In this document: positions 42,959 through 53,648 of the stretch, one piece after another
Position numbering within the stretch: position 1 is the stretch's first letter
Layout: the number at the start of each line of letters is the position of its first letter
Assembly (NCBI RefSeq): GCF_900182985.1
Contig: NZ_FXUY01000001.1
Span: forward strand, 1,364,001-1,428,000
Direction: 5' to 3'
Origin: Pseudomonas helmanticensis
GTDB lineage: Bacteria > Pseudomonadota > Gammaproteobacteria > Pseudomonadales > Pseudomonadaceae
Length of the DNA stretch: 64,000 nt
Translations under genes and position numbers: made by a program
The notes under the pieces: model-generated
The model's input: the letters and a program-made list of their open reading frames with translations, nothing else
What the model was told of the DNA's origin: nothing
The model's database searches: none

Positions 42959-45723
42959 ATCAAACGCTCATACAGCCCCTGCGCGCGACGTTGCGCCTGC
43001 AATTTCATCAAGGTTTCACCCTCGAACAAGCGGTGCCACTGGTGCCGTATTTCGCCAGTCTTGGTATCAGCCATATCTACGCCTCGCCGCTACTCGCGGC
43101 GCGGTCCGGTTCGATGCATGGCTACGACGTGGTCGACCCGACCCAGGTCAACCCGGAACTCGGCGGCGAGCTGGCACTGCGGCGATTGGTCAGCACCCTG
43201 CGCGAACACAACATGGGGCTGATCCTCGACATCGTCTCTAACCACATGGCCGTCGGTGGTAGCGATAACCCGTGGTGGCTGGACCTGCTGGAATGGGGAA
43301 GACTAAGCCCCTACGGTGAATTCTTCGATATTCAATGGCACTCGCCCGACCCGTTGATGGAGGGCCAGTTGTTGCTGCCATTCCTTGGCAGCGATTACGG
43401 CGTGGCGTTGCAAGAAGGCACGCTGAAGCTGCATTTCGATGCAGACAAAGGCCGCTTTCATGTCGAGCATTACGACCATCATTTCCCGATTTGCCCGAAC
43501 GATTACGGCGAATTGCTGAAATCCATAGAAGCGCTAAAACCTCTCGCGGATCGCTTCAGCACGCTGAGTTACCAGACCGATGCGCATGCGCTGGCGATCC
43601 CGCTGAAGGACGAGTTGCGGCAACTGGCGCGCGACCCACAGATCCTCGCCGCCATTCAGCGCAACCTTGAGCGTTACGACTCGACCACGGCCGAAGGCTT
43701 CCAGCAGTTGCATCAATTGCTCGAACGGCAAAGCTATCGCCTCGCCAGTTGGCGCACGGCGGCGGATGACATCAACTGGCGGCGTTTTTTCGACATCAAC
43801 GAACTCGGCGGCCTGCGCGTCGAACGCCCCGCCGTGTTCGAAGCCACCCACGGCAAGATCTTCCAGCTGATCGCCGAAGGCCTGGTTGACGGTTTGCGCA
43901 TCGACCACATCGACGGCCTCGCCGACCCGCGTGGTTACTGCCGCAAATTGCGTCGTCGTGTCGATCTGTTGGCACCGGGCCGGCACTTGCCGATCTACGT
44001 GGAAAAGATCCTCGGAGCCGGCGAAACCCTGCACCGCGACTGGGCGGTGGACGGCACCACCGGTTACGAGTTCATGAATCAGCTGTCGCTGTTGCAACAC
44101 GATCCCGATGGTGAATACGTTCTCGGTGATCTGTGGCAGCGGCGCACCGAACGCCCGGCAGCGTTTATCGAAGAAGCGCAACTGGCGCGTCAGCAGATTC
44201 TCAACGGTTCGCTCGCCAGCGATTGCGAAAGCGTCGCCCAGGCCTTGCTGCAAGTGGCGCGCGACGACCTGATGACCCGCGACCTGACGCTTGGCGCGAT
44301 CCGCCGAGTGCTACAGGCGTTGATCGTGCACTTCCCGGTTTATCGCACCTACATCAGTGCCATGGGTCGTTCCGCCGAGGACGAGGTGTTTTTCCAGCAG
44401 GCCATGGACGGTGCCCGGCAAACCCTCAGCGAAGCCGACTGGCCAGTGCTCGACTGCGTGGCGACCTGGCTCGGTGGCACGCCGTGGCGGCGCAAACCGC
44501 GCGGGCGCTCACGCAAGATCCTCAAGCATGCCTGCGTGCGCTTTCAGCAACTCACCTCACCGGCAGCGGCCAAAGCCGTCGAAGACACCGCGTTGTATCG
44601 CTCGGCAGTGCTGCTGTCGCGCAACGATGTCGGCTACAACACGGAACAATTCAGCGCGCCGGTCAGCGATTTCCATGCGGTCAATCAGCGTCGCCTGAGC
44701 GAGTTTGCCGACAACCTGCTGGCCACCGCGACGCACGATCACAAACGCGGCGAAGACACCCGCGCGCGTCTGGCCGTGCTCAGTGAGCGCAGCCATTGGT
44801 ACGCCGAGCAGGTCGAACTGTGGCGCGCCCTCGCCCGCCCGGTTCGCGTCGATGATCAAGTACCGTCGGCCGGCGATGAGCTGATTCTCTATCAAGCCTT
44901 GCTCGGCAGTTGGCCGCTGGATTTGCGGGATGACGATCAACAGGGTTTCGCCGACTACGCCAAGCGTATCTGGCAGTGGCAACAGAAAGCCCTGCGTGAG
45001 GCGAAGCTGCAAAGCAGTTGGAGCGCGCCGAACGAAGCCTATGAAAATGCGACCCAGGCGTTTACCGAGCAACTGCTCACCGGTGATGACGGCGAACTGC
45101 TGCGCGCCGCACTGGCCAAGACCGCCAACAGCATCGCCGCTGCCGGCGCCCTCAACGGTTTGGCGCAAACCTTGCTGCGCATGACGGTGCCGGGCGTTCC
45201 GGATCTGTATCAGGGCAACGAGTTCTGGGATTTCAGCCTGGTCGATCCGGACAATCGCCGGCCGGTAGATTACGCCGCTCGCGCGCAGTCCCTGCAGGAG
45301 CCACTGGCGACTGTGGAGTTACTGACGAACTGGCGTGACGGGCGCATCAAGCAAGCCTTGATCGCCGAGGTGCTGAACCTGCGCGCCGAACATGCCGGGT
45401 TGTTTCGGCGTGGCACGTACCAGGCCCTGGAGGTGCTGGGCCGCCAGGCGCACAACGTGCTCGCGTTTGCCCGTGAACACGAGGGGAAATACGCCATCGT
45501 GATCGTACCGATCCGTTGCGCAACGTTGCTGGAAAACGGTGCTGTACCTCAGGTCGATGCGCTGCGCTGGGGCGATACACGGGTGGTTTTACCGTTCGCC
45601 GCCTCTGACACAAACCTGAAGGGACTTTTTTCAAGCAGCGCAGTCACAAAAAACAGGGAGCTGAATATCAGCGACGCGCTGGGGGATGTCCCGGTCAATC
45701 TCTTTATCCAACACTTAACGTAA
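42955..45723 (+). CDS. treY: Maltooligosyltrehalose synthase TreY
   Basis: This 922-residue GH13 enzyme isomerises the reducing-end glucose of maltodextrins to a trehalose unit. Recognisable segments are the N-terminal ATLRLQFHQGFTLEQA and SHIYASPLLAARSGSMHGYD. Others are ILDIVSNHMAV, the catalytic LVDGLRIDHIDGLADP with YVEKILGAGE, and near the end PGVPDLYQGNEFWDFSLVDP. Its product feeds TreZ. It overlaps malQ by 4 nt and is the last of the coupled genes before a small DUF2934 gene. Confidence 0.93.
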   Translation: MNQTLIQPLRATLRLQFHQGFTLEQAVPLVPYFASLGISHIYASPLLAARSGSMHGYDVVDPTQVNPELGGELALRRLVSTLREHNMGLILDIVSNHMAVGGSDNPWWLDLLEWGRLSPYGEFFDIQWHSPDPLMEGQLLLPFLGSDYGVALQEGTLKLHFDADKGRFHVEHYDHHFPICPNDYGELLKSIEALKPLADRFSTLSYQTDAHALAIPLKDELRQLARDPQILAAIQRNLERYDSTTAEGFQQLHQLLERQSYRLASWRTAADDINWRRFFDINELGGLRVERPAVFEATHGKIFQLIAEGLVDGLRIDHIDGLADPRGYCRKLRRRVDLLAPGRHLPIYVEKILGAGETLHRDWAVDGTTGYEFMNQLSLLQHDPDGEYVLGDLWQRRTERPAAFIEEAQLARQQILNGSLASDCESVAQALLQVARDDLMTRDLTLGAIRRVLQALIVHFPVYRTYISAMGRSAEDEVFFQQAMDGARQTLSEADWPVLDCVATWLGGTPWRRKPRGRSRKILKHACVRFQQLTSPAAAKAVEDTALYRSAVLLSRNDVGYNTEQFSAPVSDFHAVNQRRLSEFADNLLATATHDHKRGEDTRARLAVLSERSHWYAEQVELWRALARPVRVDDQVPSAGDELILYQALLGSWPLDLRDDDQQGFADYAKRIWQWQQKALREAKLQSSWSAPNEAYENATQAFTEQLLTGDDGELLRAALAKTANSIAAAGALNGLAQTLLRMTVPGVPDLYQGNEFWDFSLVDPDNRRPVDYAARAQSLQEPLATVELLTNWRDGRIKQALIAEVLNLRAEHAGLFRRGTYQALEVLGRQAHNVLAFAREHEGKYAIVIVPIRCATLLENGAVPQVDALRWGDTRVVLPFAASDTNLKGLFSSSAVTKNRELNISDALGDVPVNLFIQHLT

Positions 45724-45750
45724 GCACGAGTTCAGTTCAGGAGCATTGCG

Positions 45751-46068
45751 ATGAGCACCGACGATAAACGCATCCGCGAATTCGCCTATCAGATCTGGGA
45801 ATCCGAAGGGAAACCTGAAGGCCACGAAGAGCGCCACTGGGAGATGGCGCGCAAACTGGCCGAAGCTGAAGCGCTGGCACCGAAGAAGCCGCCAAAAGCC
45901 GCTGGCAGCAAAACTGCGGGCAAGACCGCTGCTGACGGCAAGAGCGCTGCTGACAAGCCCAAAGCGGCTGCCAAGGCCAAACCGGCGACCGCCGCCAAAG
46001 TTCTTCCCCCGGGCGAAAAACCTGCCGAGAAAAAGCCTAAAGCGCCGCGAAAGCCTTCGGCGATCTGA
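45751..46068 (+). CDS. DUF2934 protein with Lys/Ala/Pro-rich tail
   Basis: The first 40 residues of this 105-residue protein form a DUF2934 domain (RIREFAYQIWESEGKPEGHE). The remainder is a low-complexity basic tail of Lys, Ala and Pro repeats resembling histone-H1-like bacterial proteins. The tail may bind nucleic acid or glucan; this is inference. It lies 27 nt after treY and AGGAG precedes the ATG, so it is likely the last gene of that operon. Confidence 0.82.
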   Translation: MSTDDKRIREFAYQIWESEGKPEGHEERHWEMARKLAEAEALAPKKPPKAAGSKTAGKTAADGKSAADKPKAAAKAKPATAAKVLPPGEKPAEKKPKAPRKPSAI

Positions 46069-46174
46069 CGCTTCCCGGATATTTGAACTAAACGACTGTG
46101 TGGCGGGTTTGCTCGCCACTGAGGGCCAACTCGCCCTGAAGAAACCCACAATTCCCCTATGGACCTGGGCATTT

Positions 46175-46307
46175 TGTGGCGAGGGGATTTATCCCCGTTG
46201 GGTTGCGAAGCAGCCCCAAATGCTGCACATGCGGTACATCAGATGCGCCGAGTGCAATGATTTTGCGACTGCTACGCAGCCGAACGGGGATAAATCCCCT
46301 CGCCACA
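46175..46307. repeat. REP family B, complete inverted pair
   Basis: Arms TGTGGCGAGGGGATTTATCC and GGATAAATCCCCTCGCCACA are perfect inverted copies separated by about 90 bp of partly unrelated sequence. The pair fills the 300-bp gap between the DUF2934 gene and glgX, with no gene inside. A single arm lies at 19637. Confidence 0.88.
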
Positions 46308-46371
46308 AAAGCCCGCTGCCACAGGGGATCAGCGTCAACTGAACCATCCCCGTTTTTTTGCAGGAGCAATC

Positions 46372-48531
<2,160 letters not shown>

Positions 48532-48532
48532 T

Positions 48533-49531
48533 ATGGACTTGCACAGCTACCTCGCCCGTCGTCCGCCGGACTACGCCAATACCGCCGCCCTCGGCAGTTG
48601 CCTGCGGGCGATGGTCGAGGCCGGGCATGACCGCTTGCCATTGCCGGGCAGCGGTCGCACTTTGGAACGCTTTCAGCACTTGGCCGATGTCGGCGGGCAT
48701 GATCTGGGCTTGTGCAAACTCTTCGAGGGTCACACCGACGCACTGGCGATCATCGAACAACTGGGTGGTTCGCCGACGCCCGGCAGCACTTGGGGCATGT
48801 GGGCGGCGGAACCGCCGCAGGCCCGGGTCAAGGTCTCGCCAGCCGGGCACATGGTCGCGTTGCACGGTCGCAAGGCTTGGTGTTCCGGCGCGGCGGTGCT
48901 CAGCCATGCCCTGCTGACTGCATGGGATGCTGATGATCAGCAACAACTGGTCGCCGTCGCCCTCGATCAGCCGGGCGTGACCATCACCGATCAGGGCTGG
49001 CAAGCGGTGGGCATGGCCGCGACCGGCAGCGTCGAGGTGCTGTTCGAAGGTGCCGAAGCACAAGCCATCGGCAACCCCGGCGACTACCTGCAACGCCCGG
49101 GTTTCTGGCAAGGCGGCATCGGCATCGCCGCTTGCTGGTACGGCGCCGCGCGGCAGCTTGGCGAGAGTCTGCGCCAACACTGCGCACAACGCGAAGAAGC
49201 CCACGCTCTGGCCCATCTCGGCGCGGTCGACACGGCTTTGCAGGCTGGCGCAGACGTCCTGCGCTTCAGCGCTCTGCACATCGACGCACATCCCGAAGAC
49301 GACGCGCAATTACTCGCGCGTCGGGCGCGCGCGGCGGTCGAGCAATCAGCCGAACAGGTGATGCGCGAAGTGGGCCGAGCCCTCGGTGCCGGACCGTTTT
49401 GCAAAGACCGGCATTTCGCCCGGTTGATCGCCGATCTGCCGGTGTTTCTGCGGCAAAGCCATGCCGAACGCGATCTCGCCGCCCTCGGTCAACTGATCGC
49501 CGCGCAACCGGATGAGGTATGGACGCTATGA
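48533..49531 (+). CDS. Acyl-CoA dehydrogenase-like flavoprotein
   Basis: The 332-residue protein reads as a short acyl-CoA dehydrogenase. It has a helical N-terminal domain, the middle beta domain (STWGMWAAEPP, HGRKAWCSGAAVLSHALL), and a C-terminal helical bundle ending GAGPFCKDRHFARLIADLPV. It is shorter than typical members (about 380 aa), and the catalytic Glu was not located with confidence. It could oxidise an acyl chain or act on another small substrate. Its start is 1 nt after glgX, and the next gene overlaps its stop by 4 nt. Confidence 0.75.
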   Translation: MDLHSYLARRPPDYANTAALGSCLRAMVEAGHDRLPLPGSGRTLERFQHLADVGGHDLGLCKLFEGHTDALAIIEQLGGSPTPGSTWGMWAAEPPQARVKVSPAGHMVALHGRKAWCSGAAVLSHALLTAWDADDQQQLVAVALDQPGVTITDQGWQAVGMAATGSVEVLFEGAEAQAIGNPGDYLQRPGFWQGGIGIAACWYGAARQLGESLRQHCAQREEAHALAHLGAVDTALQAGADVLRFSALHIDAHPEDDAQLLARRARAAVEQSAEQVMREVGRALGAGPFCKDRHFARLIADLPVFLRQSHAERDLAALGQLIAAQPDEVWTL

Positions 49532-50286
49532 GAACCAATCCAATCGTCGGCCAGGGAACCTCGCTGCATCAGTGGCAAGGCTCGCAACATCTGGCCGAGC
49601 TCGGCAGCATCGACATCCTCAGCCTGGTACCGCCCGGCTCACGCGCGGTGATTGTCGCGCCGCACCCGGACGACGAAGTGCTCGGTTGCGGCGGCCTGCT
49701 GCAACTGCTGGCTGCTGCCGGGCGACCGTTGCAACTGATCTCGGTCACCGACGGCAGTGCCAGCCATCCCGGCTCCGCGCGCTGGCCGGTGGCACGCCTG
49801 AGCGTGGTGCGTCCGCAGGAGTCCGCCGAAGCCTTGCGCCGTCTTGGCCTGCCGATGCATCGTTTGAAATGGCTGCGCGCAGGCTTTACCGACACCCAGG
49901 TCGCCGCCGAAGAACCAGCGTTGCGCGACTTCATCCAGCGCCACCTGCGCCCCACCGATGTGCTCTTCACCACCTGGAGCGAAGACGGCCATTGCGACCA
50001 TGAAGCCGTCGGCCGCGCCAGTGCCGAAGCGGCGCGGCGTGTCGGCGCCACCTGTCACGAACTGCCAGTGTGGACCTGGCACTGGGCAACCCCGGAAGAC
50101 GCTTTGGTGCCGTGGCAGCGGGCACGCAAGATTCTCCTGTCGCCCGAGCAGATCGCGCGCAAGCGTCACGCCGTGCACGCGTTCGCCAGCCAGTTGGAGG
50201 GCGACGCTGAAGCGGGGCTTGCGCCGGTGCTCGCGCCGTATGTGCTGGATCGGCTGCTGCAACCGTTCGAAGTGGTGTTTTTATGA
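49528..50286 (+). CDS. PIG-L family N-deacetylase, intact active site
   Basis: This 252-residue zinc-dependent deacetylase of the PIG-L/LmbE family has the complete signature APHPDDE (His46, Asp48 as general base, Asp49 as metal ligand) and the second site HCDH (His155, His158). The family removes acetyl groups from N-acetylglucosaminyl-type substrates. The ATG overlaps the previous stop, and its own stop overlaps the methyltransferase start. A paralogue with altered residues lies at 51723. Confidence 0.85.
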   Translation: MRTNPIVGQGTSLHQWQGSQHLAELGSIDILSLVPPGSRAVIVAPHPDDEVLGCGGLLQLLAAAGRPLQLISVTDGSASHPGSARWPVARLSVVRPQESAEALRRLGLPMHRLKWLRAGFTDTQVAAEEPALRDFIQRHLRPTDVLFTTWSEDGHCDHEAVGRASAEAARRVGATCHELPVWTWHWATPEDALVPWQRARKILLSPEQIARKRHAVHAFASQLEGDAEAGLAPVLAPYVLDRLLQPFEVVFL

Positions 50287-50882
50287 GCGTCGAAGATCGC
50301 TACTTCGAAGGATTGTTCGCCGGCAACGACGACCCGTGGGCGTTTCGCCAGCGCTGGTACGAACAGCGCAAACGCGCGATCACCCTCGCCGCCCTGCCGC
50401 GTGCGCACTATCGGGCGATTTTCGAACCGGGCTGCGCCAATGGCGAATTGAGCGCCGAACTGGCCGGCCGCTGCGACCGTCTGCTGTGTTGCGACACGGC
50501 GAACGCGGCAGTGAGTCTGGCGCGCACTCGATTAAGCCTGTTCGATCACGCCGAAGTCCGGCAAAAGCGCTTGCCGGACGACTGGCCGGAGGAAAAATTC
50601 GACCTGATCGTATTTAGCGAAATCGGCTACTACCTCGACAGCAAGGATCTGACAGAAGTGATCCGTCGGATCAGTCAGAGCCTGACCGCAGACGGACAAT
50701 TACTCGCTTGCCACTGGCGTCCGCCGATCGATAACTGCCCGCTCAACGCGCGTCAGGTCCATGACCTGATCCACGAGCAGTTAAAGCTGCCGCGACTGGC
50801 GCTGCATCAGGAAGCCGATTTCATTCTTGAGGTATGGAGCCGCGAACCGCGCTCGGTGGCGGCACTGGAGGGTTTGCGATGA
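50283..50882 (+). CDS. NodS-like SAM-dependent methyltransferase
   Basis: This 199-residue class I methyltransferase has motif I FEPGCANGELSAEL, motif II/III CDTANAAVSLART, and FDLIVFSEIGYYL. Overall it resembles NodS, the N-methyltransferase of lipochitooligosaccharide synthesis; this subgroup call is from memory. Starting YFEGLFAGNDDPWAFRQRWYE is typical of that subgroup. It overlaps both neighbours by 4 nt, so it acts in the same pathway as the deacetylase and glycosyltransferase. Confidence 0.8.
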   Translation: MSVEDRYFEGLFAGNDDPWAFRQRWYEQRKRAITLAALPRAHYRAIFEPGCANGELSAELAGRCDRLLCCDTANAAVSLARTRLSLFDHAEVRQKRLPDDWPEEKFDLIVFSEIGYYLDSKDLTEVIRRISQSLTADGQLLACHWRPPIDNCPLNARQVHDLIHEQLKLPRLALHQEADFILEVWSREPRSVAALEGLR

Positions 50883-51535
50883 TCGGCATCCTGATTCCGG
50901 CGCACAACGAGGAGGACCTGCTCGACGATTGCCTGAGCGCAGCGATGCGCGCCAGCCGGCACGGGCTGCTCGCCGGTGAGCGCGTCGAAGTGCTGGTGGT
51001 GCTCGACAGTTGCACCGATCGCTCGGCGCAGATTGTCAGCCGCTACCCGGTGCAGAGCCTGCACATCGAGGCGCGCAACGTTGGCCAGGCGCGTGCCGCC
51101 GGGGCGCAGGTTCTGCTGGAGCGCGGCGCTCGCTGGATCTCCTGCTCGGATGCCGACAGCCGCGTCGCCGACGATTGGCTGGTGGCACAGCTGGGCTTGG
51201 GCGCGGACGCAGTATGTGGCACGGTGACGGTCGAACGCTGGCACGAGTCATTCAACGAAGCCGCGCAAATCCGTTATCACAGCCACTATCAGGCCCGCGA
51301 TGGCCATCGACACATTCACGGCGCCAACCTCGGGATCAGCGCCGATGCCTATCGTTGGGCCGGAGGCTTTCCGCCGCTGGTGTGCGATGAGGATGTGCAG
51401 TTGGTCCGGCAACTGGAATTGTCCGGCGCCGACATCGCCTGGAGCCATCGGCCGAGAGTGCATACCAGCGCGCGACTGGACAGTCGCGCCCGTGGCGGAT
51501 TTGGCGACTACTTGCGAAATCTGGCACAGCTTTGA
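50879..51535 (+). CDS. GT2-family glycosyltransferase
   Basis: The 218-residue protein has a GT-A fold of family 2: N-terminal IGILIPAHNEEDLLDDCL, the donor-site SCSDADSRVADDWL (DxD-like), and the C-terminal PPLVCDEDVQLVRQLELSG. No membrane helices are seen, so it is a soluble or peripheral enzyme. The sugar donor and acceptor are unknown. It overlaps the methyltransferase gene by 4 nt and closes the run that starts with glgX. Confidence 0.82.
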   Translation: MIGILIPAHNEEDLLDDCLSAAMRASRHGLLAGERVEVLVVLDSCTDRSAQIVSRYPVQSLHIEARNVGQARAAGAQVLLERGARWISCSDADSRVADDWLVAQLGLGADAVCGTVTVERWHESFNEAAQIRYHSHYQARDGHRHIHGANLGISADAYRWAGGFPPLVCDEDVQLVRQLELSGADIAWSHRPRVHTSARLDSRARGGFGDYLRNLAQL

Positions 51536-51571
51536 GAAATAAATCCGGATCAGATTGATCTGTGACGCGAC

Positions 51572-51598
51572 GAACTGTACTTCATGAGCAATACTCTG
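51572..51598 (+). promoter_or_regulatory. Candidate AlgU (sigma-22) promoter before the second PIG-L gene
   Basis: GAACTG is followed after 17 nt by TCTG. The AlgU consensus is GAACTT-N16/17-TCTGA, so spacing and most bases fit. It lies about 125 nt before the ATG at 51723. Osmotic and envelope-stress control would suit this locus. Confidence 0.4.
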
Positions 51599-51722
51599 CT
51601 GCGCGGCAATCCAGGGTTCGGAGCGTCGCATGGCAATTACCCCGCCTTCACGGGTCGTTCGCGACAGCCTTCTAGGTTGTGAGCACGACTGAGGGCCTGA
51701 CTCAACAAGGACGTCATCCCCC

Positions 51723-52478
51723 ATGAAACCGTTATTCCTCAGTGAAAGCCCGAACGGGCAAATCTGGAACAGCGCTGCACAACTCGACAACATTCCGGTC
51801 ATCGCCACGCAAAGCCTGGTGCCTCTCGGCGCGCGCGCCGTGGTCATCGCGCCGCATCCCGGCGATGAAGTGGTGACTTGCGGCGGCCTTCTGCAACTGC
51901 TCGCCAGCCTCGGCCACCCGTTGCAACTGCTGTCGATCACCGACGGCAGCGCCAGCCATCCCGGTTCACGCCAATGGTCGGAGAAGCGCCTGAGCGTGTT
52001 CCGCCCGCAGGAAAGCGTCGAAGCCCTGCGGCGCCTGGGCTTGCCGATGCACAGTTTGAAGTGGGTACGCGGCGGTTTCACCGATAACGCGCTGCAGGAT
52101 CAGGAACGGCAACTGACCGACTTCATCGGCCGCTACCTGCGCCCCGGTGACGTGGTATTCAGCACCTGGCGCGAGGACAGTAACGACGACCATGAAGTGG
52201 TCGGCCGCGCCAGTGCCAAAGCCGCCGAACTCGCCGGCGCCAGTTTTCACGACGTACCGGTCTGGGCCTGGCACTGGCCGGAACGCGATCACACGCTGAT
52301 CCCCTGGCAGCGTGCACGCAAACTGCGCCTCGACACCTGGACCGTCGCCCGCAAGAGCCACGCCACCCACGCCTACGCCAGCCAGCTCAAGGGCGAACCG
52401 GCCATCGGCATTGCGCCAATGTTGCCGCCGGTGATCCTCGAGCGCATGCGCCTGCCGTACGAAATTGTCTTCCTCTGA
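51723..52478 (+). CDS. PIG-L paralogue with altered active site
   Basis: This 251-residue protein is clearly homologous to the deacetylase at 49528 along its length (LLQLLAS..GHPLQLLSITDG, FRPQESVEALRRLGLPMHSL). The signature has changed from HPDDE to HPGDE (Gly47 in place of the general-base Asp) and from HCDH to NDDH (Asn154). The metal ligands His45, Asp48 and His157 remain. It may bind the substrate without hydrolysing it, or use another mechanism. AAGGA lies upstream and it has its own 190-bp leader. Confidence 0.82.
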   Translation: MKPLFLSESPNGQIWNSAAQLDNIPVIATQSLVPLGARAVVIAPHPGDEVVTCGGLLQLLASLGHPLQLLSITDGSASHPGSRQWSEKRLSVFRPQESVEALRRLGLPMHSLKWVRGGFTDNALQDQERQLTDFIGRYLRPGDVVFSTWREDSNDDHEVVGRASAKAAELAGASFHDVPVWAWHWPERDHTLIPWQRARKLRLDTWTVARKSHATHAYASQLKGEPAIGIAPMLPPVILERMRLPYEIVFL

Positions 52479-52510
52479 AACACCGCCCGCCGCACCACCA
52501 TGGACGCTTT

Positions 52511-52597
52511 TGTAGGAGCTGCCGAAGGCTGCGATCTTTTGATCTTGTTTTTTAGAGGATGAAAGTCAAAAGATCGCAGCCTGCGGCAGCTCCTACA
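52511..52597. repeat. REP palindrome family A, complete pair
   Basis: Inverted arms TGTAGGAGCTGCCGAAGGCT and AGCCTGCGGCAGCTCCTACA flank an AT-rich centre, between the PIG-L paralogue and the EEP gene. Confidence 0.88.
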
Positions 52598-52671
52598 CGG
52601 TGATCTGGAAGGAACTGTCGCCGCGTCGTGTCAGTCGCATGCATAGGCAGTCAGGATTCAGAGGAGTGAAC

Positions 52672-53454
52672 GTGTCCAGCGATCCCAAGCGTCACGCGGT
52701 CGACGCGCCAGTGATTCATCGTCTGCGGGTGCTGACGGTCAACACCCACAAGGGTTTTACCGCGCTGAATCGGCGCTTCATTCTTCCAGAGTTGCGTGAA
52801 GCGGTGCGCAGCACCTCGGCCGATCTAGTGTTCTTGCAAGAAGTAGTGGGTGAACACGAGCGTCATTCCAGCCGCTACAACGAATGGCCGCAAACCTCGC
52901 AATACGAATTTCTCGCCGACAGCATGTGGAGCGACTTCGCCTACGGACGCAACGCCGTCTACCCCGACGGTCACCACGGCAACGCCCTGCTGTCGAAATA
53001 CCCGATCCGCGAATACCGCAACCTCGATGTGTCGATCACCGGCCCCGAACGGCGTGGCCTGCTGCACTGCGTGCTCGACGTCCCGGGACATGCCGAAGTG
53101 CATGCGATCTGCGTGCATTTGAGTCTGCTCGAAAGTCATCGGCAATTGCAGTTGCAACTGCTCTGCCAGTTGCTCGAATCGCTGCCCGACGACGCCCCGG
53201 TGATCATCGCCGGCGACTTCAACGACTGGCAGCTTCAGGGCAACGCCGCCCTCGCCCGGCGCGATTACTTGCACGAAGCGTTCGAGCGCCATCACGGGCG
53301 ACCGGCGAAGACGTACCCGGCGCGGTTTCCGTTGCTGCGGCTGGACCGCATCTACCTGCGCAATGCCAGCAGCCATGACCCGCAAATCCTCGGCAACAAG
53401 CCGTGGACGCATCTGTCCGATCACTTGCCGCTGGCGGTGGAAGTGCATTTGTAA
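52672..53454 (+). CDS. Endonuclease/exonuclease/phosphatase (EEP) family protein
   Basis: This 260-residue protein of the EEP superfamily has [10 protein letters not shown], the metal-ligand Glu in [10 protein letters not shown], the Asn-containing GDFNDW, and the final His in [11 protein letters not shown]. Relatives (YbhP-like) are often encoded beside cardiolipin synthases and act as phosphodiesterases on lipids or nucleic acids; the substrate here is unknown. The GTG at 52672 is chosen because GAGGAG lies 5 nt upstream; earlier in-frame ATGs fall in the leader. Confidence 0.8.
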   Translation: MSSDPKRHAVDAPVIHRLRVLTVNTHKGFTALNRRFILPELREAVRSTSADLVFLQEVVGEHERHSSRYNEWPQTSQYEFLADSMWSDFAYGRNAVYPDGHHGNALLSKYPIREYRNLDVSITGPERRGLLHCVLDVPGHAEVHAICVHLSLLESHRQLQLQLLCQLLESLPDDAPVIIAGDFNDWQLQGNAALARRDYLHEAFERHHGRPAKTYPARFPLLRLDRIYLRNASSHDPQILGNKPWTHLSDHLPLAVEVHL

Positions 53455-53648
53455 TGGCGATTATGACAAGACCGTTGGTCAGCCGTTGTTGATCCAGCGG
53501 TAAAACCAACTACACCTAAATCAGCTCAAGGAGTAGCGCATTCAGTTTGTTAGCGCAGCAACCTGACGTAGTGCCTCAGTTGCACGACCGGGTTTGATGC
53601 AGCGCTGACACAAGGACGGATTCCCGGAATCAGCCGTAGGGAATTACC

